A DNA stretch of 64,000 nucleotides from contig NZ_WXZL01000008.1 of NCBI RefSeq assembly GCF_009982895.1, forward strand, positions 124,001 to 188,000. Reading direction: 5' to 3'. Below, one piece after another: positions 45,610 through 57,230 of this stretch. The stretch is from Deinococcus alpinitundrae (lineage in GTDB: Bacteria > Deinococcota > Deinococci > Deinococcales > Deinococcaceae). The number at the start of each line of letters is the position of its first letter. Within the stretch, counting starts at the first letter, position 1. The translations under genes and the position numbers were made by a program. The notes under the pieces were generated by a model. It searched no databases, was not told the origin of the DNA, and saw nothing but the letters and a program-made list of their open reading frames with translations.

Positions 45610-46028
45610 GCGTTTCTGATCTCTTTGCGCGCTTCCTTGTCGGCCTCGGCGCGGCGCTTGTCGTGCAGTTTCCTGCCGCGGGCCAGCGCCACCTCCACCT
45701 TGAAAAAGCGGCCTTTCTGATACAGCCGGGTGGGAATCAGGGTCAGGCCCTTGACCTTGAGCTGACGCTCGATCTTGGCGATTTCCTCACGGCCCAGCAA
45801 CAGGCGGCGGGTGCGGCGGGGGGTGTGGTTGTTGTAGCTGGCATCTTTGTATTCGGGAATGTACAGCCCTTCGAGGTCAATGTCGTGGCCCTGCAAGCGG
45901 GCAAAGGCGTCGCGGAAATCGACGCCCCCGGCGCGGATGCTCTTGACCTCGCTGCCGGTCAGACTGATGCCCGCCTCGAACCGCTCCAGCAGTTCGTATT
46001 CAAAGTTCGCGCGGCGGTTGGTATACAC
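45606..46028 (-). CDS. smpB: SsrA-binding protein
   Basis: Binds tmRNA and delivers it to stalled ribosomes in trans-translation. The 140-residue beta-barrel protein has NFEYELLERFEAGISLTGSEVKSIRAG, YIPEYKDASYNNH and the basic tail region KLHDKRRAEADKEARKEI. I place the start at GTG 46028, since TAGAAT (minus strand, 46036-46041) ends 7 bases before it; the ATG at 46037 lies inside that box. It is the first gene of the smpB, amidase-like, GerMN, smc unit. No tmRNA gene was seen in the window. Confidence 0.95.
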   Translation of the reverse strand: MYTNRRANFEYELLERFEAGISLTGSEVKSIRAGGVDFRDAFARLQGHDIDLEGLYIPEYKDASYNNHTPRRTRRLLLGREEIAKIERQLKVKGLTLIPTRLYQKGRFFKVEVALARGRKLHDKRRAEADKEARKEIRNA

Positions 46029-46092
46029 GGGCCGCATTCTAGCAGGCCCGTTTATGAGGGCAACCAGGAAGACGCGCCGGGCGGGGCCGCCG

Positions 46093-46731
46093 TCAGTCGC
46101 GCGACAACAAGCGCGACAGCAGCGGCTGAACGACGCCCAGCAGACTCGGCGCGAACCAGGCCAGACTCGGCTGAACGAACCCCACCAGACCCATCACTAT
46201 GAAGACGGCCAGGTTCAGCCAGGCCCGGATCGCCAGCATCCGGATCGGTGCGTGGGTTTCGGCCAGCGCGTGGAGGCGGCCGTAGCGCAGCATCAGCACA
46301 TACGAGGCGCTGATCAGCATCTGGTTGAGGGCGTAGGGCCAGATGCCCGCCGGAACGTTGCCATGCGCGCCGAGCAAGGCGGCCGTGAACGGCAGCAGCG
46401 AGACCATCATCAGGTAGAGGATATTGAGGAAGGCGAGGCGCTGGTCGCTGCGGCGCACGTAGGTATACAGGCGGCTGTGGCTCAGCCAGCTCAGACCGGT
46501 GACCACAAAGGTCAGGGCGTAGATGGCGAGTTTCCCGATCAGCGAGATCAGCGCTTCGTTCACGGCGGCAGCCTCGGCCGCCTGACCCAGCCCGCGCACC
46601 ACCTCCGGCACATTGAGTTCCAGTACCAGCAGGGTCATCACGATGGCAAAGACGCCGTCACTCAGGCCGTGCAGGCGGCTGAGCGGAATGTCCTGCGGGT
46701 TGGCTGCCGGAGCAGGTGGTTCAGGCGGCAT
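46093..46731 (-). CDS. TMEM175-like potassium channel family protein (DUF1211)
   Basis: A 212-residue membrane protein with about six helices. The first helix carries RLHGLSDGVFAIVMTLLVLEL, the FSDGVFAI-type signature of bacterial TMEM175 channels, which conduct K+ as tetramers. A proline-rich N-terminal tail (PPEPPAPAAN) precedes it. ATG 46731 is preceded by TAGACT plus 6 bases. Monocistronic: the gap 46732-46884 contains only its promoter and the end of the hydrolase unit. Confidence 0.85.
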   Translation of the reverse strand: MPPEPPAPAANPQDIPLSRLHGLSDGVFAIVMTLLVLELNVPEVVRGLGQAAEAAAVNEALISLIGKLAIYALTFVVTGLSWLSHSRLYTYVRRSDQRLAFLNILYLMMVSLLPFTAALLGAHGNVPAGIWPYALNQMLISASYVLMLRYGRLHALAETHAPIRMLAIRAWLNLAVFIVMGLVGFVQPSLAWFAPSLLGVVQPLLSRLLSRD

Positions 46732-46884
46732 GGCTTCAGTCTAGAGCGTTTGTTTGTGGGCACAGCGCGCAGTCAACGCCACTGCCTTAAGCAGCACCTG
46801 GGGAGGGGCCCGCCCGCTCTCGCCCACTTTGCATGTCCGCCCGGATGCAACAGAAAGGCGTCTTTTGCGCCAGGTGCTTTGACT

Positions 46885-47679
46885 TCAGCGCCCCGAGAGG
46901 TCTTCCAGAAAATCGAGGGTGTGCATCGCCACCTCGATCGGGTGTGAGTCGGTCAGGGCGTGGGTCCCGCCCGCCACCCGCACCGCCCGCGCGCCGGGAA
47001 TGGCCTGCGACATCCTCTCCAGGGTCCAGGCCCGGATCACCGGGTCGGCGGTGCCGTCGATCACCAGCACTGGCGAGCGCACGCGCCCCAGCAGCGGGCC
47101 GGTGTCGTGGTCGTACTGGTCCTGGGCGAGCTGATAGAAGTGCAGCGGGCCGGTGCGCAAATACGAGGCCAGGCCGAAAGGCCACAGCTGCACCCGTTCG
47201 CGCGGCATGTCCAGCGTCAGCCGCCACAACTGCACGGCCACATTGGGGTTCTCGGGAATGCCGGTGGGCGCGCAGGCGATCAGCGGCCCGGCGAGCTGCG
47301 GGTAGCGGGCCGCCAGATCGATGATGACCTCGCCGCCCAGCGAGTGGCCCAGCAGCGGCGTGCCGGACAGCTGATTCAGGCTGAGCCATTCGGCCAGATG
47401 GTCGGTGAGCTGCTCGATGCGCGCCGGGTACATCAGCCGCCCCGCCGAGAAGCCGTGGGCCGGCGGATCGTAAACCCAGACCTTGCGCCAGCGAGATAGG
47501 GTGCGCGCCAGGCGGCGGTACATCCACGAGGCGCAGCCCAGCCCCGGCACGATGATGACGCCCTCGGGGTGGGCCGCGCCGTAGACACGGGCGTGGGTTC
47601 GCAGCCTGCGAACCGTGCTGAAGTGAGACTGGCCCGACTGGGTGGGGTGCCCGGCGGCGGCGTTGCGCGCCTGGGTCAT
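46885..47679 (-). CDS. Alpha/beta hydrolase (first of a tandem pair)
   Basis: A 264-residue alpha/beta hydrolase. It has the oxyanion loop VPGLGCASW, the nucleophile elbow LLGHSLGGEV (Ser), Asp in IDGTADPV and His in GGTHALTD, a complete triad. No signal peptide. The substrate is unknown; esterase or thioesterase activity is typical. It overlaps the upstream hydrolase (47676..48410) by 4 bases, so the two are translated together. Confidence 0.85.
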   Translation of the reverse strand: MTQARNAAAGHPTQSGQSHFSTVRRLRTHARVYGAAHPEGVIIVPGLGCASWMYRRLARTLSRWRKVWVYDPPAHGFSAGRLMYPARIEQLTDHLAEWLSLNQLSGTPLLGHSLGGEVIIDLAARYPQLAGPLIACAPTGIPENPNVAVQLWRLTLDMPRERVQLWPFGLASYLRTGPLHFYQLAQDQYDHDTGPLLGRVRSPVLVIDGTADPVIRAWTLERMSQAIPGARAVRVAGGTHALTDSHPIEVAMHTLDFLEDLSGR

Positions 47680-48410
47680 GCGGGGTCGGCTTCGGCCAGA
47701 AAAGCCAGCACCGCCGCGTTGAAGGCGCGCGGTTGATCAACCATCACGACGTGACCGGCGTGGGCCAGCTCAACGTAGCGCGCGTGCGGCAAGCTGGCGG
47801 CCAGCTGCTGACCGAGTTTGGGCGGCACCAGCGGGTCGCGCGATCCCCAGATCACCAGGGTCGGGGCTTCGACGGTGGGCAGCAGCGCCGCCACATCGTC
47901 GCGCAGCAGGTCGCGCGCCGAGCGGTAGAGGTTGGGCAGCCCGGTTCTGAGCGAGTCGCGCACGACCACCGGCACGAAGCGCGGGCGGCCCGAGAACCCG
48001 GCACGCGGCAGATTGAGCGCCACCCGCCACCATTTGGCGTGCAGCAGGCCGCTGGCACAGGCCAGCACCAGGCGGCTGACCCGCTCGGGAGCGAAGGCAC
48101 TCACGTACAACGCGATCTGCCCGCCCATGCTGTGCCCAACCACGGCGGCGGGCGGCAGACCGAGGTGCTGCGCCCAGGCGACGATCAGGCGGGCGGCGTC
48201 TTGCACGCCCACCCCGCCGAGCAACTCCAGGGTAAGCACCTCGTGGGCCTCGGCCAGCACCGGGGCATTGAAGCGCCACCACTGCCCCGAACCGCTCAGG
48301 CCGTGAATCAGGATGATCGGCGGCCCCGTGCCCTGGCGGGTGTAGCGCAGGGTGCGCTCACCGTCTTTGAAGGTGTGGGGGGTCAGCGGGGGCCGGATCA
48401 GAGAACGCAC
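47676..48410 (-). CDS. Alpha/beta hydrolase (second of a tandem pair)
   Basis: A 244-residue alpha/beta hydrolase with IILIHGLSGSGQWW (HG oxyanion motif), nucleophile elbow VVGHSMGGQIA, Asp in IWGSRDPLVPP and His in LAHAGHVVMVD. It resembles the preceding protein only at motif level, so the pair is not a recent duplication. I choose GTG 48410 as start because TATGCT plus 7 bases stands before it; ATG 48422 lies in that box. No substrate can be inferred. Confidence 0.85.
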   Translation of the reverse strand: MRSLIRPPLTPHTFKDGERTLRYTRQGTGPPIILIHGLSGSGQWWRFNAPVLAEAHEVLTLELLGGVGVQDAARLIVAWAQHLGLPPAAVVGHSMGGQIALYVSAFAPERVSRLVLACASGLLHAKWWRVALNLPRAGFSGRPRFVPVVVRDSLRTGLPNLYRSARDLLRDDVAALLPTVEAPTLVIWGSRDPLVPPKLGQQLAASLPHARYVELAHAGHVVMVDQPRAFNAAVLAFLAEADPA

Positions 48411-48480
48411 GGCCTGGAGCATAGCAGGCGGGTCGGCGCGGCGGTTTTCAGGCGCACTTCATCCCTGCGTGGTGTCTGCG

Positions 48481-49098
48481 TCAGTGGGCCTGCTCGGGGC
48501 GGCGGCTCATGCTCAGGAACAGCTCGTGGATGCGGGCGTCGCCGGTCAGTTCGGGGTGAAAGCTGCCGGCCAGCAAGTTGCCGCTGCGGGCCAGCACAAT
48601 CTGGCCCTGGTGCTCGGCCAGCACCTCAATGCCCGGCAACACCGCCTCGATGATGGGCGCGCGGATGAAGACCGCCGGGAACGGCGTCTCGAAGCCCGAC
48701 ACGTCGAGCGAGGTGCGAAACGAATCGACCTGACGGCCAAAGGCGTTGCGCTGCACGGTGATGTCCATCAAATCGAGGCAAGGTTGGACGCCGAACTGCG
48801 GCGGCGTGCCGTGAATGGTGCGGGCCAGCAAGATCATGCCCGCGCAGGTGCCGAAGATCGCGCCGCCCGAGGCGTGAAAGTCGCGGATGGCCTGAATCAG
48901 CCCGTACTCGACCATCAGGTTGCCGATGGTGGTGCTCTCGCCGCCCGGCAAGATCAGGCCCGACAACCCTTCGAGCTGCTGCGGCAGCCGGACCTCGCTG
49001 ACCTGCGCGCCGAGGGTCTGCAACAAGCGCTTGTGCTCGCGAAAGGCCCCCTGGAGGGCCAGCACGCCGATGGTGGGGGGGGAGGGAGATGGGGTCAT
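48481..49098 (-). CDS. pdxT: Pyridoxal 5'-phosphate synthase glutaminase subunit
   Basis: Releases ammonia from glutamine for PLP synthesis by PdxS. The 205-residue class I amidotransferase has GVLALQGAFREHKRLL at the start, GGESTTIGN, the nucleophile Cys in FGTCAGMILLA and the His-Glu pair in SFHPELTGD. ATG 49098 has GGAG 6 bases upstream, whereas a longer frame from 49197 would add unrelated residues. It lies 106 bases downstream of pdxS on the same strand; a loose hairpin (GGCAGGG / CCCTGCC) is in that gap. Confidence 0.96.
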   Translation of the reverse strand: MTPSPSPPTIGVLALQGAFREHKRLLQTLGAQVSEVRLPQQLEGLSGLILPGGESTTIGNLMVEYGLIQAIRDFHASGGAIFGTCAGMILLARTIHGTPPQFGVQPCLDLMDITVQRNAFGRQVDSFRTSLDVSGFETPFPAVFIRAPIIEAVLPGIEVLAEHQGQIVLARSGNLLAGSFHPELTGDARIHELFLSMSRRPEQAH

Positions 49099-49204
49099 GC
49101 AGGCTCCAAGAATTGAACGGGGGAAGGCAGGGGGCCACACGCGCGCCGCCCTGCCCCAGGAAATGAGTGAATGATCGCGGCGACGGCCCGGGGCCACCGA
49201 ACCC

Positions 49205-50116
<912 letters not shown>

Positions 50117-50135
50117 GCCTGGCAGCATAGCCCTG

Positions 50136-50184
50136 AACTGGTTCCCTCGCCAGGGCCAGAATGGAGAAGTCGGGGGAACCAGTT
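50136..50184. promoter_or_regulatory. Inverted repeat across the pdxS promoter
   Basis: AACTGGTTCCC (50136-50146) and GGGAACCAGTT (50174-50184) are a perfect 11-bp inverted repeat with a 27-base spacer, between the M23 gene stop and the pdxS -10 box (50124-50129). It may be an operator for pdxST or a loose terminator for the upstream gene. Confidence 0.5.
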
Positions 50185-50192
50185 TCAATGAA

Positions 50193-51731
50193 TCACGGCA
50201 AGAAGGCCAGCGGATCGACCGGGGTGCCGCCCAAGCGCAGTTCGAAGTGCAGGTGCGGCCCGGTGCATTCGCCGCTGCAGCCCACGTAGCCGATCAGATC
50301 GCCCTGCTTGATGTGCTGACCGATGTCCACGGCGGTGGCGCTGAGGTGGCCGTAGACGACGGTCAGGCCCAGGCTGTCGTCCACGGTGTAAACGTTGGTG
50401 CCGAACGCGCCGTCGCCGCTCTTGGTGACCTCGCCGTCCTGGGCCGCGTGAACCGGGGTACCGGTCGGCTGCACCATGTCGAGGCCGCCGTGAAACTGCT
50501 CGACGTGAAACTCGATGTCTTCTTCTCCGAAGCGGCTGGTAAGGCGCGGACGGTCGAGCGGCCAGATCAGGTGCAGATCCGGCGCTTGGCGCTCGGCCAG
50601 CACCGCCGCCTGCATCTGCGGACGCGGATCGTTGGCGGCCAGATCGAGCATCTGGCCCTTGATCTCCTGGGTGCGGGCGGCATCCTCGGCGGTTTGCTGG
50701 GCCACGAACGCCTGATACTCGGCCTGCCGGACGGCGGCCTCGGCGGCTTGCTGGGCTGTCCAGGTATCGTATTTGGCCTGGCGCTGGTACTTGGAAACCA
50801 GGGCCAGGCGCTCGGGGCTGCTCAGCCACGCCTGGTAAGCGTCGTAGCGGCGCTGCCGCTCCTTGAGCCGGGCCGTCTTCCAGGCCTCGAACGCCCGATA
50901 CTGCGCCAGCACCACCGCTTCCCTGGCCTGCTGGGCGGCGCGCTCCCGGCGGGCCAGCAGTTCGTCACGGCGCGAGTCGGCGTAGATGCCGGGCAACAGC
51001 AGCTCGTCACCGACCTTGAGCTCCGTGGGCAGCGTGATGGCGTTGGCACGCGCCACCGCGATGGGCGCGGCATGGTAGAGCCGGATCAGCTCGGCGGCGC
51101 TCTGGCCGGGCTTGATGCGTAGCAGCAGGCCGGTTTCACGGGTGGGAATGTTGAGCCGGGTGCCGACCGCCAGCTTGTCGAGGCTACCCAGGTCGAGGTT
51201 GGCGCTGATCAGCTCACGCTCCGAGAGGTCATAGCGCAGCATCAGGGCGCTGAGGGTATCGCCGTAGCGCAGCGTCACGGTTTTGAAGCTGGCCGGGCGG
51301 CGAACAGTGGTGGTCGGCGGCGGCAGCGGCACCCGCACCACCTGCCCTGCCGGGAGCGGGAGGCCCGAGGGCGCACGCTCGCCGCCGGGTTGTGCCACCC
51401 GCAAGGCCGAGAGCGTCACGCCGTAGCGCTCGGCAATCTGGGCGGGGCGCTCACGCGGCGCGGCGATGACCCAGGCGGCCCAGCGGCCGGAGCGGTCCTG
51501 GGGTGCCTGGGTCTGGAGCCGGAATGGGGGATGCGGGCGCGGCGCGAGAGCGGGGCGCAGCAGCGTACCGATGGGCAGAGCACCCGGCGCGGGCCAGGGC
51601 AGCGGAGGCAGCGGTGTGGGAGCGGCCAGAGCCAGACCCACCAGCGCCAGATTCAGGCAGGCGGCCAGCTGTCGGGGAAACAGATGGCAGGCAGAGCGCA
51701 AAAATGGCTGGGGCAAAGCGTCGTGGGCCAA
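50193..51731 (-). CDS. LysM and M23 domain murein endopeptidase
   Basis: A 512-residue exported cell wall hydrolase. Signal region ([16 protein letters not shown], ~22-37), then a Pro-rich stretch, about three LysM modules (80-115, 135-185, 190-240; [12 protein letters not shown] and [15 protein letters not shown]), a Gln/Ala/Arg coiled coil (~245-350) and a complete M23 domain with HGGLDM and HLHFEL metal motifs. It resembles activator-type NlpD/EnvC proteins in layout but keeps the zinc ligands, so it should be active. TTG 51731 is the likely start, with GGAGA upstream. It follows rho at a 112-base distance. Confidence 0.9.
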   Translation of the reverse strand: MAHDALPQPFLRSACHLFPRQLAACLNLALVGLALAAPTPLPPLPWPAPGALPIGTLLRPALAPRPHPPFRLQTQAPQDRSGRWAAWVIAAPRERPAQIAERYGVTLSALRVAQPGGERAPSGLPLPAGQVVRVPLPPPTTTVRRPASFKTVTLRYGDTLSALMLRYDLSERELISANLDLGSLDKLAVGTRLNIPTRETGLLLRIKPGQSAAELIRLYHAAPIAVARANAITLPTELKVGDELLLPGIYADSRRDELLARRERAAQQAREAVVLAQYRAFEAWKTARLKERQRRYDAYQAWLSSPERLALVSKYQRQAKYDTWTAQQAAEAAVRQAEYQAFVAQQTAEDAARTQEIKGQMLDLAANDPRPQMQAAVLAERQAPDLHLIWPLDRPRLTSRFGEEDIEFHVEQFHGGLDMVQPTGTPVHAAQDGEVTKSGDGAFGTNVYTVDDSLGLTVVYGHLSATAVDIGQHIKQGDLIGYVGCSGECTGPHLHFELRLGGTPVDPLAFLP

Positions 51732-51843
51732 GGCAGGTCTCCGGGTCGAAAGATGAATGATTCGTTAGCATTCAAGCGCAGACGCCCGACTTCAGGTGTG
51801 AAGAATTCGACTTTACTGCTTCCCGACCCGACGACTTCGGGGT

Positions 51844-53124
<1,281 letters not shown>

Positions 53125-53314
53125 AGTGATGCCTCAGTGGGGGTCGGCCCCGGTGGGAGCGGGAAGGATGCAAAATGGCAGGTGGGCTTGGTTCGCAGTC
53201 TAGCGGTCTGAAGCGCGGGCAGGCAAAAGTACCCCTGACGGTTGACCCGGCGAGCCGCCGAGTTTAGCATGAAGCTCAGCCCCACAGCGGGGTCAAACAA
53301 CCCTCCAGGCGAAC

Positions 53315-53566
53315 GCGAGGACAGTAGACGGAGCACACGGGATCATGAGCGAATCAGGGACGGTGAAAGCCTGACGGTCCGCGCTCCGCCGAAGATCACC
53401 TCCCGCGCTGGGCGAAGAAAGGCCGATTCCCTGTGGCCGATTAGACCGCCCCGGACACCCCCCGGCAGAGGGCTTGCAACGAGGTCGGCGAGCGCTGACG
53501 AAGTTGGGTGGTACCACGCAGACCGTTCATCACGGCGCGTCCCAGCAGTTGTGGGGCGCGCTGTTT
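53315..53566 (+). ncRNA. T-box leader, isoleucine type, with attenuator
   Basis: The sequence holds the successive T-box parts: a stem I base with AGTAGA (about 53333) facing a specifier loop GAAGATCACC with codon ATC (53395-53397, Ile, followed by A); the stem I apical segment GAGCGAATCAGGGACGGTG with partner AAAGCCTGAC; the T-box GGGTGGTACCACG (53506-53518), whose TGGT can pair with the tRNA ACCA end; and a terminator stem GCGCGTCCCA / TGGGGCGCGC (53535-53561) followed by TGTTT. Uncharged tRNA-Ile should open the genes downstream, a cupin and ileS. The stretch 53125-53314 holds only the rho leader and no gene. Confidence 0.85.
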
Positions 53567-53591
53567 CGCGGCGCTCCGGGGAGAGCTCAGA

Positions 53592-53921
53592 ATGAAGATG
53601 ACGGATATTGCGTTTGGCGTGACCGACTGGGCCGATGTGCCGGTGACAAAGCACGCGGGCGAGATTGGAGAAGCGTTGTGGCGCACCCGGCAGTTCGGCA
53701 ACGTGCGGGTGCGGCAAGTCGAGTACACACCCGGCTACCTGGCCGACCACTGGTGCCGCAAGGGCCACATTCTGCTGGTACTGGAGGGCGAACTCGTCAC
53801 CGAACTCGAAGACGGACGCCGCTTCACCATGACGCCGGGCATGAGCTATCAGGTGGCCGATGAGGCTGAGGCGCATCGTTCGCAGACAGTGGCGGGCGCG
53901 AAGTTGTTTGTCGTGGACTGA
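53592..53921 (+). CDS. DHCW-motif cupin protein
   Basis: A 109-residue single-domain cupin. It carries the DHWCRKGHILLVLEGEL stretch that names the DHCW cupin family, then PGMSYQVADEAEAHRS, the second half of the barrel. The His residues could bind a metal. Function is not known. ATG 53592 has GGAGAG ahead; upstream in-frame codons run back into the T-box and are not used. It is the first gene after the Ile T-box, and ileS follows 53 bases after its stop. Confidence 0.85.
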   Translation: MKMTDIAFGVTDWADVPVTKHAGEIGEALWRTRQFGNVRVRQVEYTPGYLADHWCRKGHILLVLEGELVTELEDGRRFTMTPGMSYQVADEAEAHRSQTVAGAKLFVVD

Positions 53922-53974
53922 ACAAACCCTCCCCTCACTTTATATATATTCCAGATGTTCGACAAGGACTGCTT

Positions 53975-56900
53975 ATGACCACCACAGACCAAAAGCCGCT
54001 GTTTCAACCCGTTCAGCAAAATCCCAAGTTCCCAGCCCTGGAGGAGCAGACCCTTCAGTGGTGGACCGAGCGGGGCATCTTCGAGCGCTCACTGAAGCAG
54101 ACCGAGAGCGGGCCGCGCTACAGCTTCTACGAGGGGCCGCCCACCGCCAACGGCCAGCCCGGCGTGCACCATGTGCAGGCCCGCAGCTTCAAGGACCTGT
54201 TTCCGCGCTTCAAGACCATGCAGGGATACCATGTGCCGCGCAAGGCAGGCTGGGACACCCACGGCCTGCCGGTCGAGATCGGCGTGGAGAAGAAGCTGGG
54301 CCTGAATTCCAAGCGCGAGGTCGAGGCTTACGGGATTGACCGCTTCAACGCCGAGTGCCGTCAGAGCGTGTTCGCCTACGAGGGCGAGTGGCGCAAGTTC
54401 ACGGAAAGAATGGGCTACTGGGTCGATCTGGACGACGCCTACATGACGCTCAACAAGGACTACATCGAGTCGATCTGGTGGAGCGTCAAACAGCTTCAGG
54501 ACAAGGGCCTGCTCTACAAGGGCTTCCGGGTCGCACCATACTGCCCCAAGGACGGCACCACGCTGAGCAACGCCGAGGTCAGCGAGGGCTACAAGGATAT
54601 TCAGGACCCCAGCATCTACGTGACCTTCGACCTGACCGACCCGCGGAAGCTCAGCCTGGAGGACGGCGCGGCCTTTCTGGTCTGGACGACGACGCCATGG
54701 ACGCTGCCGTACAACGTGGGCGTGGCGATTCACCCGGACTTCGAGTACGTGGCTGCCAAGGACAAGGACGGCAAGGTGGTGATTCTGGCCCGCAGCCTGC
54801 TGACCGAAGTGCTGGGCAAGGACGCCGAGGTGGTAAAGACGTTCAGGGGCAGCGAGCTGGAGCGGGTGCCGTACTCTCCCCCGTTCACCGAGGCCTACGA
54901 CGCCGAGGGCGAGGGCAAGACCGTCTGGATGAGCGGCCTGGATACCTACGTTTCAGACGCGGACGGCACCGGCATCGTGCATACTGCCCCGGCCTTTGGT
55001 GAGGACGACATGCGCCTGAGTCGTAACTACGGCTTCCCGGTCATCGTGGGCGTGGACGAGACCGGCAAGCACCGCTTCGGTCCCTGGAAGGGCGTCTTTT
55101 TCCGCGACGCCAACCAGGACATCATCCGCGACCTGCGGGCACGCGGCGTGATGTGGAAGGAGAAGAACTTCGTCCACTCCTACCCCCACTGCTGGAGATG
55201 CGGCACGCCGCTGATGTATTACGCCACTGAGAGCTGGTATCTGAACAACACCTCCATCAAGGCGCGCCTGATCGAACTGAACCAGAGCATCGACTGGCAC
55301 CCGCCTCACATCAGGAACGGGCGTTACGGCGGCTGGCTGGAGAACCTGATCGACTGGAATCTGTCGCGCAGCCGCTACTGGGGCACGCCGCTGCCGATCT
55401 GGGAAACGGTGGACGGAAGCAAGTACAAAGTCATCGGCAGCTACGGCGAACTCGCCGAGCTGAGTGGGCGGCCCGAATTGACCGGCCCCGACTTCGACCC
55501 GCACCGGCCTTTTATAGACGACATCACCTTCGAGTTCGAGGGCGAGAGTTATCGCCGGGTACCCTACGTGATGGACGTGTGGTACGACTCCGGTTCGATG
55601 CCGTTCGCGCAACACCACTACCCGTTCGAGAACAAGGAGCAGTTCGAACAGGGCGGCTTCCCCGCCGACTTCATCGCCGAGGCGATCGACCAGACGCGCG
55701 GCTGGTTCAACTCGCTGCACCAGATAGGGACGATGGTGTTCGACTCGGTGGCCTACAAGTCGGTGATCTGCTCCGGGCACATCCTCGACGAGAAGGGCCT
55801 GAAGATGTCCAAGAGCAAGGGCAATATCGTCAATCCCTGGGACGTGTTCGAGCAGTACGGAGCCGACGCCGCCCGCTGGTATATGTACGTGTCGGCCCCA
55901 CCGGAACTCAGCCGCCGCTTCGGGATGAATCTGGTGGGCGAGGCCTTCCGCAGCTACTTCCTGACGCTGTGGAACACCTACAGCTTCTTCGTGCTGTACG
56001 CCAACCTCGACCAGCCGGAGTTGAGCGCCGCACCACCTGTCAGCGAGCGCCCGGAAGTCGACCGCTGGCTGATGGCCAAGCTGCAAACGCTGATCGCCAC
56101 CGTAACCGAGCGGCTGGAGAACTACGACCCCACCGGGTCGAGCCGCGCCCTGCAAGATTTTGTGACCGAGGACCTGAGCAACTGGTACGTGAGGCGCAAT
56201 CGCCGGCGCTTTTACAGCAAGGACGGCGCGGTAGATCTGAGCGCCTACGCTACCCTGCACGCCGCGCTCAAGACTGTGACGCTGCTGACGGCCCCGTTCA
56301 CCCCTTTTCTGGCCGAGACGCTGTACCAGAATCTGGTGCGGAGCGTGGACGCCAGCGCCCCAGAGAGCGTGCACTTGGCCAGCTGGCCGGTGGTGGACGC
56401 CGCGCTGAGCGCTCCGGCGCTAGTAGGCGAGATGGACGCCGTGCTGCGGGTGGTCAGCCTGGGCCGGGCGGTGCGCGGGCAGACCGGACTGCGCCAGCGC
56501 CAGCCGCTCCCGCGCGTGATGCTGCGTGCCCGCAGCGGCGAGATGACCCAGGCCCTGGGACGGTTTGCCGAGCAGATCAAGGAGGAGCTCAACGTCAAGG
56601 AAGTGGAGTTGCTGGGGCAGTACGCCGAACTGGTCAGCTACCAGTTGCGCCCGAATTTACCGCTACTGGGCAAGAAGTTCGGCAAGGCGGTGCCGCAGGT
56701 GCGGGCGGCGCTGCTGGCCGCCGACGCCGCCGAGATCGCCCGCTTCGTCCGGGACGGACAGCAGTTTGAAGTGACGACGCCGGACGGGCAGCGCTTCGAG
56801 CTGGGGCCGGACGAGGTCCTCGTGGACGCCAAATCGCCGGAGGGCTTTGCCGCGATGGAGGAAGCCGGGTACCTGGTGGCCTTCGACACGGCGCTGACCC

Positions 56901-57178
56901 GCGAGCTGGAACTCGAAGGCCTGGCCCGCGATCTGGTGCGCGGCATTCAGGACGGGCGCAAGAAGGCGGGCTTCGAGGTCTCGGACCGCATCAGCCTGCA
57001 CCTGGAGCTGTCGGGCGACGCCAGAGACGCTGCCGAGGCGTGGCAGGAGTACCTGATGTCGGAAACGCTGGCCGAGACGCTGGTGTTCGGCCCGGCCTCG
57101 GGCTTCGCGGCAGAAGTGGAGGGCGGCACGGCCTACCTGGAAAAGCTGGCGCCGGACGGCGAGGTGCTGAGCGAGTAA
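53975..57178 (+). CDS. ileS: Isoleucyl-tRNA synthetase (type II)
   Basis: Charges tRNA-Ile. The 1067-residue class I enzyme has the HIGH region as YEGPPTANGQPGVHHVQARS (Gly-Val-His-His in place of the usual signature), an editing domain in the first half (LVWTTTPWTLPYN, GTGIVHTAPAFGEDD), KMSKS as GLKMSKSKGN (about 610) and a long C-terminal extension. Length and motif variants fit the eukaryote-like type II form, which is usually mupirocin-resistant. AAGGA lies about 9 bases before ATG 53975, and a TATATATTC element lies in the gap behind the cupin gene. Control by the T-box at 53315-53566 is expected if transcription runs through the cupin gene. Confidence 0.95.
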   Translation: MTTTDQKPLFQPVQQNPKFPALEEQTLQWWTERGIFERSLKQTESGPRYSFYEGPPTANGQPGVHHVQARSFKDLFPRFKTMQGYHVPRKAGWDTHGLPVEIGVEKKLGLNSKREVEAYGIDRFNAECRQSVFAYEGEWRKFTERMGYWVDLDDAYMTLNKDYIESIWWSVKQLQDKGLLYKGFRVAPYCPKDGTTLSNAEVSEGYKDIQDPSIYVTFDLTDPRKLSLEDGAAFLVWTTTPWTLPYNVGVAIHPDFEYVAAKDKDGKVVILARSLLTEVLGKDAEVVKTFRGSELERVPYSPPFTEAYDAEGEGKTVWMSGLDTYVSDADGTGIVHTAPAFGEDDMRLSRNYGFPVIVGVDETGKHRFGPWKGVFFRDANQDIIRDLRARGVMWKEKNFVHSYPHCWRCGTPLMYYATESWYLNNTSIKARLIELNQSIDWHPPHIRNGRYGGWLENLIDWNLSRSRYWGTPLPIWETVDGSKYKVIGSYGELAELSGRPELTGPDFDPHRPFIDDITFEFEGESYRRVPYVMDVWYDSGSMPFAQHHYPFENKEQFEQGGFPADFIAEAIDQTRGWFNSLHQIGTMVFDSVAYKSVICSGHILDEKGLKMSKSKGNIVNPWDVFEQYGADAARWYMYVSAPPELSRRFGMNLVGEAFRSYFLTLWNTYSFFVLYANLDQPELSAAPPVSERPEVDRWLMAKLQTLIATVTERLENYDPTGSSRALQDFVTEDLSNWYVRRNRRRFYSKDGAVDLSAYATLHAALKTVTLLTAPFTPFLAETLYQNLVRSVDASAPESVHLASWPVVDAALSAPALVGEMDAVLRVVSLGRAVRGQTGLRQRQPLPRVMLRARSGEMTQALGRFAEQIKEELNVKEVELLGQYAELVSYQLRPNLPLLGKKFGKAVPQVRAALLAADAAEIARFVRDGQQFEVTTPDGQRFELGPDEVLVDAKSPEGFAAMEEAGYLVAFDTALTRELELEGLARDLVRGIQDGRKKAGFEVSDRISLHLELSGDARDAAEAWQEYLMSETLAETLVFGPASGFAAEVEGGTAYLEKLAPDGEVLSE

Positions 57179-57230
57179 GGTGAACTGGGAGCGCCCGCCG
57201 CCAAACCGTACCAGAAGGTAAGAAAAGTCG

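Noticed and set aside
46885..48410. Tandem hydrolases as a recent gene duplication
   Set aside because: The two share only fold motifs; flanking sequence, lengths and active-site neighbours differ widely.
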